From positions 911,069 through 975,068 of the forward strand of contig NZ_JADKRR010000001.1 in assembly GCF_015351105.1 (NCBI RefSeq): DNA of 64,000 nt, read 5' to 3'. This document shows, piece after piece, positions 1 to 10,459 of this stretch (positions are counted from its first letter, which is position 1; each line of letters opens with the position of its first letter). The stretch is from Clavibacter sp. VKM Ac-2872 (GTDB taxonomy: Bacteria > Actinomycetota > Actinomycetes > Actinomycetales > Microbacteriaceae). The notes under the pieces were generated by a model, which was not told the DNA's origin, did not search any database, and worked only from the letters and a program-made list of their open reading frames with translations. The translations under genes and the position numbers were made by a program.

Positions 1-180
1 GTCGATGCGGGCGGCACTGACGCGGTCGACTCCGTGGATGCGGCCGATGGCGACAACGACGCTGATGGCGACAACGATGCTGCGGGCGACGACGTCTCTG
101 ATGTGGTCGATGCGGGCGGCACTGACGCGGTCGACTCCGTGGATGCGGCCGATGGCGACAACGACGCTGATGGCGACAAC
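1..180 (+). repeat. 105-bp tandem repeat in the surface-protein gene
   Basis: Bases 1-75 recur exactly at 106-180, giving a period of 105 bases (35 codons) that keeps the reading frame. More copies may lie upstream of the window. Such identity at the base level, not just in the protein, suggests recent expansion. Confidence 0.9.
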
Positions 181-858
181 GACGCGGCTGATGTGACCGA
201 TGCAGTCGATGCCGCGGATGCTGCTGACTCGACGGATGCTGCGGACGCGACGGATGCCGCTGACTCGACGGACGCTGCTGACGCGACGGATGCCGCGGAC
301 GCGACGGATGTTGCTGACTCGACGGATGCTGCTGACGCGACGGATGCCGCGGACGCGACCGACGCCGCCGACGGTGGCCCCGACGGCAGCGAGCTCACCA
401 CCCGCGCTTCGGTCCGCTTCTTCGAGGTCATGCGCGGCATGGGCATCGACCAGGAGGTGACCGCCGTCGGGTTCATGCCCGGCGAGACGGTCAGCGCCAC
501 GGTGAACTCCACGCCGATGCCGCTGCCGGACCAGATCGCCCCGGCGAACGGGCAGGTGACCTTCACCTTCCCGATCCACGAGGAGTTCGAGCTCGGCCAG
601 CACTCGGTCACCATCTCGGGCAGCGTGACCGGTCCGACGGATGTGCCGAACACGCAGTTCAGGGTCATCGCGAAGACGGCCGCGGCCGGACTGCCGAGCA
701 CCCCGATCCGCGGAGGGGCCGGCGGCTACGGCGGCGGGATCCTCCCGGTCACGGGCGGCGACGCCGACGGGATGCTCTTCCTCGGCGGCATCGCGCTCCT
801 GATGATGCTGACGGGCGCCGGTGCCCTGCACCGCGGCCGTCGCAGCCGCCAGGCGTGA
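1..858 (+). CDS. LPXTG-anchored surface protein with Asp/Ala repeats (5' end outside window)
   Basis: The reading frame is open from base 1, so the start lies upstream and only the C-terminal 285 residues are present. The N-terminal half is repetitive: two copies of a 35-residue Asp/Ala/Gly unit, then many DAADSTDAADAT-type hexads. A non-repetitive domain of about 110 residues follows (from about base 385), rich in beta-strand-like Val/Thr segments. The C-terminus has a sortase signal: LPVTGG near base 752, a hydrophobic segment, then HRGRRSRQA. The acidic repeats probably form a stalk that projects the folded domain from the peptidoglycan. The function is unknown; the sorting signal is seen directly, the stalk role is inferred. 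No sortase gene lies in the window. Confidence 0.85.
   Translation, partial: VDAGGTDAVDSVDAADGDNDADGDNDAAGDDVSDVVDAGGTDAVDSVDAADGDNDADGDNDAADVTDAVDAADAADSTDAADATDAADSTDAADATDAADATDVADSTDAADATDAADATDAADGGPDGSELTTRASVRFFEVMRGMGIDQEVTAVGFMPGETVSATVNSTPMPLPDQIAPANGQVTFTFPIHEEFELGQHSVTISGSVTGPTDVPNTQFRVIAKTAAAGLPSTPIRGGAGGYGGGILPVTGGDADGMLFLGGIALLMMLTGAGALHRGRRSRQA
217..369 (+). repeat. Degenerate 18-bp repeats coding for Asp-Ala hexads
   Basis: About eight in-frame copies of a unit reading roughly gacgcgacggatgccgcg, alternating between an ATDAAD and an STDAAD version. All copies keep the frame. They continue the low-complexity stalk region after the 105-bp repeats. Confidence 0.8.
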
Positions 859-951
859 CGCACCGCTGAGGCGGGCAGGCGGGTGATCCGGCGCACAGCC
901 GGGTCGCCCGCCCTCCCGCTCCCGCAGGCCGTCCCGGAGGACGACCGGCGC

Positions 952-996
952 AGCACGACCAGCACGACCAGCACGACCAGCACGACCAGCACGACC
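952..996 (+). repeat. Five tandem copies of agcacgacc
   Basis: Five perfect 9-bp copies lie in the 211-base gap between the surface-protein gene and the DUF5819 gene. I see no gene in this gap (859-1069); the rest of it has no clear promoter or terminator. Confidence 0.9.
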
Positions 997-1069
997 CGCA
1001 CGGCGGCTCGGCAGGGACCATCCGCTCCCGCCGCCGACAGGACCCACCCGACGCACCAGGGGACGGCGC

Positions 1070-1942
1070 ATGACCGACACGATCCACCCGCACGACACCG
1101 ACACGGACGACACCGACGCCGGCCCCGACGCCGAAGCGGAGACGACCGCCGCGGCGCCGCCCGCGGATCCGGCCGGAGCGCATGCGCGCGAGCACCGGCC
1201 GCTCACCCGGGGCGCCCGCATCGGCACCGCCGTCGCCGCGCTCGTCGTCGCGGTCTACGTGGCCACCACGATCCTCATGGTCGTCCCGCAGACCTCCACG
1301 ACCCGCGCCCTCACCGCCCCCGCCCGCCCGTACTTCGGCCAGCAGTGGAACGTGTTCGCGCCCTCCATCCAGAAGACGAACCGGTACCTCCAGATGCAGG
1401 CGCAGTGGCGCGACGGATCGGGTGCGCTGGTGAAGAGCGACTGGGTGGACATCACGGACGCCGAGTACGAGTCCGGCGACGGGCACGTCCAGGCGTCGCG
1501 CGCCAACAAGCAGAGCGCCAACCTGCTGAAGACCTACAGCACCCGCTACCAGGCGCTCAGCGAGGAGCAGCGGACCGTGGTGCGGGACACGTTCATCCGT
1601 CGCACCGACGACGGCTTCGCCGCCAAGACGCCGGCAGCGCTCGTCCAGCAGCTGACCGGCCTGGCCGAGGGCACGGACGGCCGCGTCGTCTCCTTCCTCC
1701 GCTACGACTACGTGATGAAGGAGTTCACGACCTACTGGGGAACGGCCTACTTCGGCCGCGACGTGGAGCGCGTCCGCTGGCGGATCGTCACGACGCGACC
1801 CAACGACTTCGAGCACCGGCTCGACGCCGAGCGCCAGTTCGCGCCCTCGGTCCGCACGTTCGGATGGCGTCACGTCGACGACGTCATCGATCCGCAGGCG
1901 CTCGGCGCCTACCAGGCACTGGTGGAGAGGTACGCACGATGA
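1070..1942 (+). CDS. DUF5819 family membrane-anchored protein
   Basis: 290 residues. An acidic, Thr/Asp/Ala-rich cytoplasmic N-terminus of about 45 residues is followed by a single membrane segment at about 50-72 (VAALVVAVYVATTILMVV) and a large extracytoplasmic part containing the motif YFGQQWNVFAPS. This WNVFAP-type motif and the pairing with an HTTM gene identify the DUF5819 family. The stop codon overlaps the start of the next gene (ATGA at 1939-1942), so the two are translationally coupled and probably form one complex. Its biochemical role is unknown. ATG start at 1070 with a weak GGGGA upstream. Confidence 0.75.
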   Translation: MTDTIHPHDTDTDDTDAGPDAEAETTAAAPPADPAGAHAREHRPLTRGARIGTAVAALVVAVYVATTILMVVPQTSTTRALTAPARPYFGQQWNVFAPSIQKTNRYLQMQAQWRDGSGALVKSDWVDITDAEYESGDGHVQASRANKQSANLLKTYSTRYQALSEEQRTVVRDTFIRRTDDGFAAKTPAALVQQLTGLAEGTDGRVVSFLRYDYVMKEFTTYWGTAYFGRDVERVRWRIVTTRPNDFEHRLDAERQFAPSVRTFGWRHVDDVIDPQALGAYQALVERYAR

Positions 1943-3132
1943 GCACCCGCACGGACGGCTCCCGTCCCGCCGACCCCCATGTCCCCTCTGCCGGCCGCCC
2001 CGGCCCGCGCGCCGCGGCGGCGGCCCGGTTCCGCCAGGTGGTGCAGGATCGCGAGCTGCTGCGCGCGCTCCGCGACCCGCGCGGCTGGCCCCGCGGCGTC
2101 GCCACGTGGATGACCGAGCGCGAGCACGCGACCTACAGCTTCGCCGCGCTCCGCATCACGCTCGGCTCCGTGATCCTGCTGGTGCTCGTCACGTGCTTCG
2201 CTGACCGCCACTACCTCTGGGGCGTGGGATCCCGGTTCATCGACCCGGAGGCGAGCCGCCGCGGCTGGCCCCCGTTCGTCGAGGGCCTCTTCTCCAAGAC
2301 CGACGCGACGCTGTTCGACCTCGCCTACCTCGCCCTCGCGGCGCTGGCGGTGCTGTTCACCCTCGGCTGGCGCTCGCGGATCGTGACGCCGTTCCTGCTC
2401 CTGTTCTGGATCAGCCTGTCCACGAACAGCACGCTGCTCAGCAACGGCGGCGACACCGTGCTGCGGCTCACGCTGTTCTTCGCGCTCTTCGCCGACCTGT
2501 CGCGCCACTTCTCGCTCGACGCGGTGCGCCGTCGCCGCGAGGCCGAGCCGGGCGCGCGTCGTCCGCCGTCCGCGGTGGTCCGGGCGCGTCGCCTCACGGC
2601 GCGGATCCCGCGGCTCGTCCCGGTCCTGCTGCACAACACCGCGCTGGTGCTGTCGGCGTACCAGATCATGCTCATCTACGTGAACTCCGCGATCCTCAAG
2701 GTGTCGGGGGAGGAGTGGCGGAACGGGACGGCGACCTACTACTCGCTCGTCATCGACGGGTACCGCCCGTGGCCGTGGATCAACGACCTGCTCGTGCAGT
2801 CGAGCGTCGGCATCGCCCTGGCGAGCTTCGCGGCCATGGTGTTCCAGGGCCTGTTCCCGCTCCTGATCCTGTGGCGGCCGACGCGCATCCTCGCGCTCGT
2901 GGTCATCACGGGCATGCACGTCATGATCGGCGTGCTGCTCGGGCTCTGGCCCTTCTCCCTCGCGATGATCGCCCTCGACTTCCTGTTCGTGCGCGATGCG
3001 ACGTGGCGGGAGGGCATCGCGCTCCTCGGACGCGGGTGGACGGATGCGCCCGGCCGGCTCCGTCGGCTCCGCGCCCTCCGCATCCGCCGCTCCTCCCCAG
3101 CCGCCACGGCCGAGGTCGCGGCGGAGGCCTGA
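1939..3132 (+). CDS. HTTM domain integral membrane protein
   Basis: 397 residues with about seven or eight membrane segments between residues 60 and 350. The HTTM fold is related to the membrane part of vitamin K-dependent gamma-carboxylase. The segment ILKVSGEEWRNGTATYY (Lys at 254) matches the conserved region around the catalytic lysine of that family. The start ATG at 1939 overlaps the DUF5819 stop; the frame is open much further upstream, but that part overlaps DUF5819 in another frame and has no membrane character. Whether it modifies a substrate or only forms a complex with DUF5819 cannot be read from the sequence. Confidence 0.8.
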   Translation: MSTRTDGSRPADPHVPSAGRPGPRAAAAARFRQVVQDRELLRALRDPRGWPRGVATWMTEREHATYSFAALRITLGSVILLVLVTCFADRHYLWGVGSRFIDPEASRRGWPPFVEGLFSKTDATLFDLAYLALAALAVLFTLGWRSRIVTPFLLLFWISLSTNSTLLSNGGDTVLRLTLFFALFADLSRHFSLDAVRRRREAEPGARRPPSAVVRARRLTARIPRLVPVLLHNTALVLSAYQIMLIYVNSAILKVSGEEWRNGTATYYSLVIDGYRPWPWINDLLVQSSVGIALASFAAMVFQGLFPLLILWRPTRILALVVITGMHVMIGVLLGLWPFSLAMIALDFLFVRDATWREGIALLGRGWTDAPGRLRRLRALRIRRSSPAATAEVAAEA

Positions 3133-3165
3133 CGCCCGGGCCGCCGGACGGTCGGGGGTGCCCGG

Positions 3166-3171
3166 TATCCT
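3166..3171 (+). promoter_or_regulatory. -10 box TATCCT of a leaderless dnaX transcript
   Basis: TATCCT followed by 7 bases and then the GTG start of dnaX at 3179. No Shine-Dalgarno sequence is present, so transcription probably begins at or next to the start codon. Confidence 0.6.
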
Positions 3172-3178
3172 CAGGACC

Positions 3179-5692
3179 GTGGTCACCGCCCTGTATCGCC
3201 GTTATCGGCCAGAGAACTTCGCCGAGCTCATCGGCCAGACGCAGGTGACGGATCCGCTGCGCACCGCGCTCCGCACCAACCGCGTCAACCACGCGTACCT
3301 GTTCAGCGGCCCGCGCGGCTGCGGCAAGACCACGTCGGCCCGCATCCTCGCGCGCTGCCTCAACTGCGCGGAGGGCCCCACCGACACCCCGTGCGGCGTC
3401 TGCCCCAGCTGCGTCGAGCTCAGCCGCGACGGCAGCGGGTCCCTCGACGTGGTCGAGATCGACGCCGCGAGCCACAACGGCGTTGACGACGCGCGCGACA
3501 TCCGCGAGCGCGCGGTCTTCGCGCCGGCGCGCGACCGCTACAAGATCTTCATCCTCGACGAGGCGCACATGGTCACGCCGCAGGGCTTCAACGCGCTGCT
3601 GAAGATCGTGGAGGAGCCGCCGGAGCACGTGAAGTTCATCTTCGCCACCACCGAGCCCGACAAGGTCATCGGCACCATCCGCTCCCGCACGCACCACTAC
3701 CCCTTCCGCCTCGTGCCGCCCGCGCAGATGCTCGACTACGTGGAGCACCTCTCCCGCGAGGAGAGCGTGCAGGTGGCGCCCGGCGTCCTGCCGCTCGTGG
3801 TGCGCGCCGGCGGGGGATCCGTGCGCGACACCCTCTCCCTGCTCGACCAGCTCATCGCCGGCTCGGAGGACGAGAGCGTGGAGTACGAGCGCGCCGTCGC
3901 CCTGCTCGGGTACACGCACGCGGCCCTGCTCGACGAGGTCATCGACGCCGTCGCGAGGCACGACGCGGCGGCCGCCTTCGCGGGAGTGGACCGGGTCATC
4001 CAGACCGGCCAGGACCCGCGCCGCTTCGTGGAGGACCTCCTCGAGCGCCTGCGCGACCTCATCATCGTGGGCGCCACCTCGGTCGAGGGCGCCGCCGCCG
4101 TGCTGCGCGGCACCCCGGAGGACGAGCTCGAGCGGATGCGCGCCCAGGCCGTCGCGTTCGGCGCCGTCGAGCTGTCGCGCGCCGCGGACGTCGTCAACGC
4201 CGCCCTCACCGAGATGACGGGCGCCACCTCGCCGCGCCTGCACCTCGAGCTGCTGGTCGCGCGCGTGCTCGTGCCCGCCAGCGACGACTCGCACCGCGGG
4301 GCCCTCGCCCGGGTCGAGCGGCTCGAGCGCCGGGTCGGCGTCGCGGACGCGGCCGCGGATCCGGCGCCCGTCGCGGCTCCTGCCCCTGCAGCGGCTCCGG
4401 CCGTCACGCCGGTTCCCCCGGCAGCGGCGCCGGCGGCCGCTCCCGATCCCCGCCCCGTCGCGACGTCGACGGAGGCCGGTGCGCCGTCACCGGCACCGTC
4501 CGCTCCCGTCCCGCCGCCCGCCTCGTCGGACACGAGCGCGCCTCCCGCCGAGGTGCCGTCGGCGGCCGCGCCCGTGCCCGCCGTGCCGGTGGGCCCGGTC
4601 ACCTTCGAGCAGCTCCGCGACTCCTGGCCCTCGGTGGTCGAGGGGGTCGAGAAGGCCAAGCGCAGCGCCTGGCTCGTCGCGGTCACGGCCACGCCGCGCG
4701 CCCTCGCGGACGACGTGCTCACGCTGTCCTTCGTCAGCGCGAACGACGCGGAGAGGTTCAAGGAGCGCGGCGCCCCGGGCCAGGGCGTCAGCGACATCTT
4801 GCGCACCGCCATCCTCGACGTGCTCGGCATCCGCGTGAAGTTCATCGCCCGCGTCGAGCCGCACGGCGGCACCCCGGCACCCGCGGGCTCCGCGGCCCCG
4901 ACCGGAGGCGGATCCGCATCGCCCGCGCCCGACGCCTCGGGCCCAGCCGCGTCTCGCCCGACGTCGGCCGCCACGCGCGCGACGGCGGGGAGCGCCACCG
5001 CGCCGTCCGGTGCCGCCGCCCCGTCGGCCTCATCGGCGTCGCCTGCCCCGAAGGTGGCTCCGGCCCCAGAGGCGTCGCCTGCCCCGACGTCGGCGCCGTC
5101 CGCCGCGTCGGCGCGACCCGCGAAGACCACTCCGGCCGGGGGAGGCTGGGCCACGGTGGCCATCCCCACGTCCGACCCCGGCGCGTCCGAGGCTCCCGCC
5201 GTCCGCGCGCCCGCCTCCCGTCCCGAACGCAGCGCGCCCGCGGTCTCCGCGCCCCCCGCGGTCCCGCCGACGGCACCCGCGCGCGACCCGCGCGGTGCGG
5301 CCTCGAGCCCGCCCGTCCGCGGGTCCTCGGTCGTCCCCGACGCGCACGTCCCCGACTTCGAGGAGCCCGAGCCCGACGAGTTCGGTCCCGCAGAGCCCGG
5401 CTGGGCCACGGGTGGCGCGTCTCCCGACTCGGCACCGCCCATCGCCCGATCCGTCCCCGCGCAGCAGCCGCCCGCCGCCGCGTCCGGATCCGGATCCGCG
5501 TCCGGATCCGCCTCGCGGTCGGACGCGGCCCCCGGCACCGCGAAGGCCGCGCCCCCCGCCTCCCCGGCATCCGCTGCGCCGCAGCGCTACGGCGAGTCCG
5601 TCGTCCGCGAGATCCTGCAGGCGAGCTTCATCGAGGAGAAGCCCGTCGAGCGCAAGGCCCGCCCCACCATCCGCCCCACAGGTCAGGACTAG
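3179..5692 (+). CDS. dnaX: DNA polymerase III subunit gamma/tau
   Basis: 837 residues. It is the ATPase of the clamp loader that opens and loads the beta sliding clamp. The N-terminus MVTALYRRYRPENFAELIGQ is typical. Walker A GPRGCGKTT is at 44-52, a four-cysteine zinc module (CLNCA...CGVCPSC) follows, then Walker B ILDEAH and the NALLKIVEEPPEH sensor region. After about residue 370 the protein becomes a long Pro/Ala linker with one folded island (VTFEQLRDSWPSVVEGVEKAKRSAWLVAV), probably the tau-type polymerase-contact domain, and ends in a short conserved tail. I chose GTG 3179 because it starts the conserved N-terminus and sits 7 bases after a -10 box. recR follows after 6 bases. Confidence 0.97.
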   Translation: MVTALYRRYRPENFAELIGQTQVTDPLRTALRTNRVNHAYLFSGPRGCGKTTSARILARCLNCAEGPTDTPCGVCPSCVELSRDGSGSLDVVEIDAASHNGVDDARDIRERAVFAPARDRYKIFILDEAHMVTPQGFNALLKIVEEPPEHVKFIFATTEPDKVIGTIRSRTHHYPFRLVPPAQMLDYVEHLSREESVQVAPGVLPLVVRAGGGSVRDTLSLLDQLIAGSEDESVEYERAVALLGYTHAALLDEVIDAVARHDAAAAFAGVDRVIQTGQDPRRFVEDLLERLRDLIIVGATSVEGAAAVLRGTPEDELERMRAQAVAFGAVELSRAADVVNAALTEMTGATSPRLHLELLVARVLVPASDDSHRGALARVERLERRVGVADAAADPAPVAAPAPAAAPAVTPVPPAAAPAAAPDPRPVATSTEAGAPSPAPSAPVPPPASSDTSAPPAEVPSAAAPVPAVPVGPVTFEQLRDSWPSVVEGVEKAKRSAWLVAVTATPRALADDVLTLSFVSANDAERFKERGAPGQGVSDILRTAILDVLGIRVKFIARVEPHGGTPAPAGSAAPTGGGSASPAPDASGPAASRPTSAATRATAGSATAPSGAAAPSASSASPAPKVAPAPEASPAPTSAPSAASARPAKTTPAGGGWATVAIPTSDPGASEAPAVRAPASRPERSAPAVSAPPAVPPTAPARDPRGAASSPPVRGSSVVPDAHVPDFEEPEPDEFGPAEPGWATGGASPDSAPPIARSVPAQQPPAAASGSGSASGSASRSDAAPGTAKAAPPASPASAAPQRYGESVVREILQASFIEEKPVERKARPTIRPTGQD

Positions 5693-5698
5693 CGCCGC

Positions 5699-6298
5699 AT
5701 GTACGAGGGAATCGTCCAGGAGCTGATCGACGAGCTCGGCCGTCTGCCGGGCATCGGCCCGAAGTCCGCCCAGCGCATCGCGTTCCACATCCTCCAGACC
5801 GAGACGTTCGACGTCTCGCGCCTGGCCGAGGTGCTCACGGTGGTGCGCGACAAGGTCCGCTTCTGCGCCATCTGCGGCAACGTCAGCGAGGAGGAGACCT
5901 GCGGCATCTGCCGGGATCCCCGCCGCAGCCCCGCCACCATCTGCGTGGTCGAGGAGGCGAAGGACGTCGTCGCCATCGAGCGCACGCGCGAGTTCCGCGG
6001 GCTCTACCATGTGCTCGGCGGGGCCATCAGCCCCATCGACGGCATCGGACCGGACGACCTCCGCATCCGCCAGCTCATGCAGCGCCTCGCCGACGCCACC
6101 GTCAGCGAGGTCATCATCGCCACCGACCCGAACCTCGAGGGCGAGGCGACCGCCACCTACCTCTCGCGGCTGCTCTCCACCTTCGACATCCGCGTCACGC
6201 GCCTCGCCTCCGGCCTCCCCGTCGGCGGCGACCTCGAGTACGCCGACGAGGTCACCCTCGGCCGCGCCTTCGAGGGCCGACGCCTCGTGGGGGAGTGA
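5699..6298 (+). CDS. recR: Recombination mediator RecR
   Basis: 199 residues, the usual length. RecR works with RecO (and RecF) to load RecA on gapped DNA. Visible features are the N-terminal helix-hairpin-helix ([18 protein letters not shown]), the four-cysteine zinc finger CAIC...CGIC at about 59-73, and the Toprim domain with VVEEAKD and [12 protein letters not shown]. It starts 6 bases after dnaX, the common dnaX-recR pairing. Ends in LVGE. Confidence 0.97.
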   Translation: MYEGIVQELIDELGRLPGIGPKSAQRIAFHILQTETFDVSRLAEVLTVVRDKVRFCAICGNVSEEETCGICRDPRRSPATICVVEEAKDVVAIERTREFRGLYHVLGGAISPIDGIGPDDLRIRQLMQRLADATVSEVIIATDPNLEGEATATYLSRLLSTFDIRVTRLASGLPVGGDLEYADEVTLGRAFEGRRLVGE

Positions 6299-6358
6299 CC
6301 CGACCGCGCACCGCCCGGCGGACGCCGTCACACGGCGGGACCACCGATCGCCCCGCCC

Positions 6359-6364
6359 TACAAT
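6359..6364 (+). promoter_or_regulatory. -10 box TACAAT upstream of lysC
   Basis: A strong TACAAT lies about 46 bases before the lysC start in the recR-lysC gap. The predicted leader is about 40 bases and carries the ribosome site AGGAG at 6399-6403. No clear -35 box is visible. Confidence 0.6.
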
Positions 6365-6369
6365 CGTGA

Positions 6370-8832
<2,463 letters not shown>

Positions 8833-8906
8833 TCCCTCCCCGGCGGTGCGCGTGAGGGTGTCCGTACCACCGGACGCGGTCCCGGAGGTGCGCGGGAGGG
8901 CGGGCG

Positions 8907-8912
8907 TACACT
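8907..8912 (+). promoter_or_regulatory. -10 box TACACT of a leaderless mqo transcript
   Basis: TACACT, six bases, then the GTG start of mqo at 8919. There is no ribosome site at a usable distance. Confidence 0.6.
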
Positions 8913-8918
8913 GATCCG

Positions 8919-10397
8919 GTGAGTGATACAGCGGAACCGGTAGACGTCGTCCTCGTCGGCGGGGGCATCATGAGCGCGACGCTCGGCAGCCTCATCAAGC
9001 AGCTCGAACCCGACTGGACCATCCAGATCTTCGAGCGTCTCGGCGAGGTCGCCATGGAGTCGAGCAACCCCTGGAACAACGCCGGCACAGGCCATGCGGC
9101 GCTCTGCGAGCTCAACTACACGCCGGAGAAGGACGGGAAGATCGAGATCGGGTCGGCGACCCGCATCAACGAGCAGTTCCAGCTCTCCCGCCAGTTCTGG
9201 GCGCACCTCGTCACGGCCGGCGCCGTGCCGGAGCCCAAGGAGTTCATCAACCCCACCCCGCACATGACGTTCGTGCGCGGCACGGAGAACGCCGAGTTCC
9301 TGCGCCGCCGCTTCGACGCGATGCGCGCCCACCCGCTCTTCGAGGCGATGGAGTACTCGGAGGACCCCGCGGTCATCCACTCCTGGGCCCCGCTCCTCGT
9401 GCTCCAGCGCGAGAAGGACGAGGTGATCGCGGCCACGCGCTTCGAGGGCGGCACCGACGTCGACTTCGGCGCGCTCACCAACAAGCTCATCGACTACCTG
9501 ACGGAGCACGGCGCGGCCCTGCACCTCAACCACGAGGTCCGCGGCCTGTCGAAGAACCCCGACGGCACCTGGCACCTCCGTGTCCGCAACGACGTCGGCC
9601 GCTCGACCGTCGAGGTGGACGCGAAGTTCGTCTTCATCGGCGCGGGCGGCGGCGCGCTGCACCTCCTGCAGAAGTCGGGCATCCCCGAGATCAAGGGCTT
9701 CGGCGGGTTCCCCATCAGCGGCGAGTGGTTCCGCACCGACGACCCCGAGATCGTCGCCAAGCACCGCGCGAAGGTCTACGGGAAGGCGGCCATCGGCTCC
9801 CCGCCCATGTCCGTGCCGCACCTCGACACGCGCGTGGTGGGGGGCGAGACCTCGCTGCTCTTCGGGCCCTACGCCGGCTTCAGCCCGCGCTTCCTCAAGA
9901 AGGGATCGCTGCTGGACCTGTTCACGTCGATCCGCCCGCACAACATCATCCCGATGCTCGCAGTCGCCAAGGACAACCTGAGCCTCATCAAGTACCTCGT
10001 CGGCCAGCTCATCGCCTCGAAGGAGACGAAGTTCGACGCGCTCCGCGAGTTCATGCCCACGGCCGACCCCAAGGACTGGTACCAGGTCACCGCGGGCCAG
10101 CGCGTCCAGGTCATGAAGAAGGACGCGCAGAAGGGCGGCGTCCTGCAGTTCGGCACCGAGGTCGTCGCGGCGGCCGACGGCAGCATCGCCGGCCTGCTCG
10201 GCGCATCGCCCGGTGCGTCCACGGCGGTCCCGATCATGCTCGACGTCCTCGAGCGCTGCTTCCCCGACCGCATCGACGGATGGAAGAAGCCGCTCCGGCG
10301 CATGATCCCGAACTACGGCACCCTCGTGGCGTCCGACCCCAAGAAGACGCCGAAGATCATCCAGGAGACGGCCGAGGTCCTCGAGCTCCAGCTCTGA
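8919..10397 (+). CDS. mqo: Malate:quinone oxidoreductase
   Basis: 492 residues. A peripheral membrane flavoenzyme that oxidises malate to oxaloacetate and passes electrons to menaquinone, replacing or assisting soluble malate dehydrogenase in the TCA cycle. The FAD motif VLVGGGIMSATLG is at 11-23, followed by the family signatures ERLGEVAMESSNPWNNAGTG and GGFPISGEWFR. No other TCA gene lies nearby; it stands as a single transcription unit with its own leaderless promoter. Confidence 0.96.
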   Translation: MSDTAEPVDVVLVGGGIMSATLGSLIKQLEPDWTIQIFERLGEVAMESSNPWNNAGTGHAALCELNYTPEKDGKIEIGSATRINEQFQLSRQFWAHLVTAGAVPEPKEFINPTPHMTFVRGTENAEFLRRRFDAMRAHPLFEAMEYSEDPAVIHSWAPLLVLQREKDEVIAATRFEGGTDVDFGALTNKLIDYLTEHGAALHLNHEVRGLSKNPDGTWHLRVRNDVGRSTVEVDAKFVFIGAGGGALHLLQKSGIPEIKGFGGFPISGEWFRTDDPEIVAKHRAKVYGKAAIGSPPMSVPHLDTRVVGGETSLLFGPYAGFSPRFLKKGSLLDLFTSIRPHNIIPMLAVAKDNLSLIKYLVGQLIASKETKFDALREFMPTADPKDWYQVTAGQRVQVMKKDAQKGGVLQFGTEVVAAADGSIAGLLGASPGASTAVPIMLDVLERCFPDRIDGWKKPLRRMIPNYGTLVASDPKKTPKIIQETAEVLELQL

Positions 10398-10433
10398 CGC
10401 GGGCGGGCGGCCCACGCCGCCCGTTCGCGCTCC

Positions 10434-10453
10434 ATTCGAAACTGTGTTCGAAT
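10434..10453 (+). promoter_or_regulatory. LexA-type SOS box
   Basis: The 20-base palindrome attcgaaactgtgttcgaat ends 6 bases before the ATG of the radical SAM gene. Its core TCGAAACTGTGTTCGA (10436-10451) differs at one position from the Gram-positive SOS box CGAACNNNNGTTCG and closely fits the actinobacterial form. LexA bound here would block transcription until DNA damage. Confidence 0.75.
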
Positions 10454-10459
10454 GGGAGC

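Noticed and set aside
217-369. CRISPR-like repeats
   Set aside because: The units are 18 bases without unique spacers, keep the reading frame and code for a low-complexity protein.
883-1938. N-terminal extension of the HTTM gene
   Set aside because: The frame is open but overlaps the DUF5819 gene, which has a membrane helix and family motif; the extension is Arg/His-rich and starts with the 9-bp repeat.
3100-3200. Small SRP RNA (ffs), often near dnaX in actinobacteria
   Set aside because: The gap before dnaX is only 46 bases and lacks the GGAAG...AGC core of that RNA.
8833-8918. A terminator between asd and mqo
   Set aside because: G/C-rich runs are present but no stem longer than a few pairs without mismatches.
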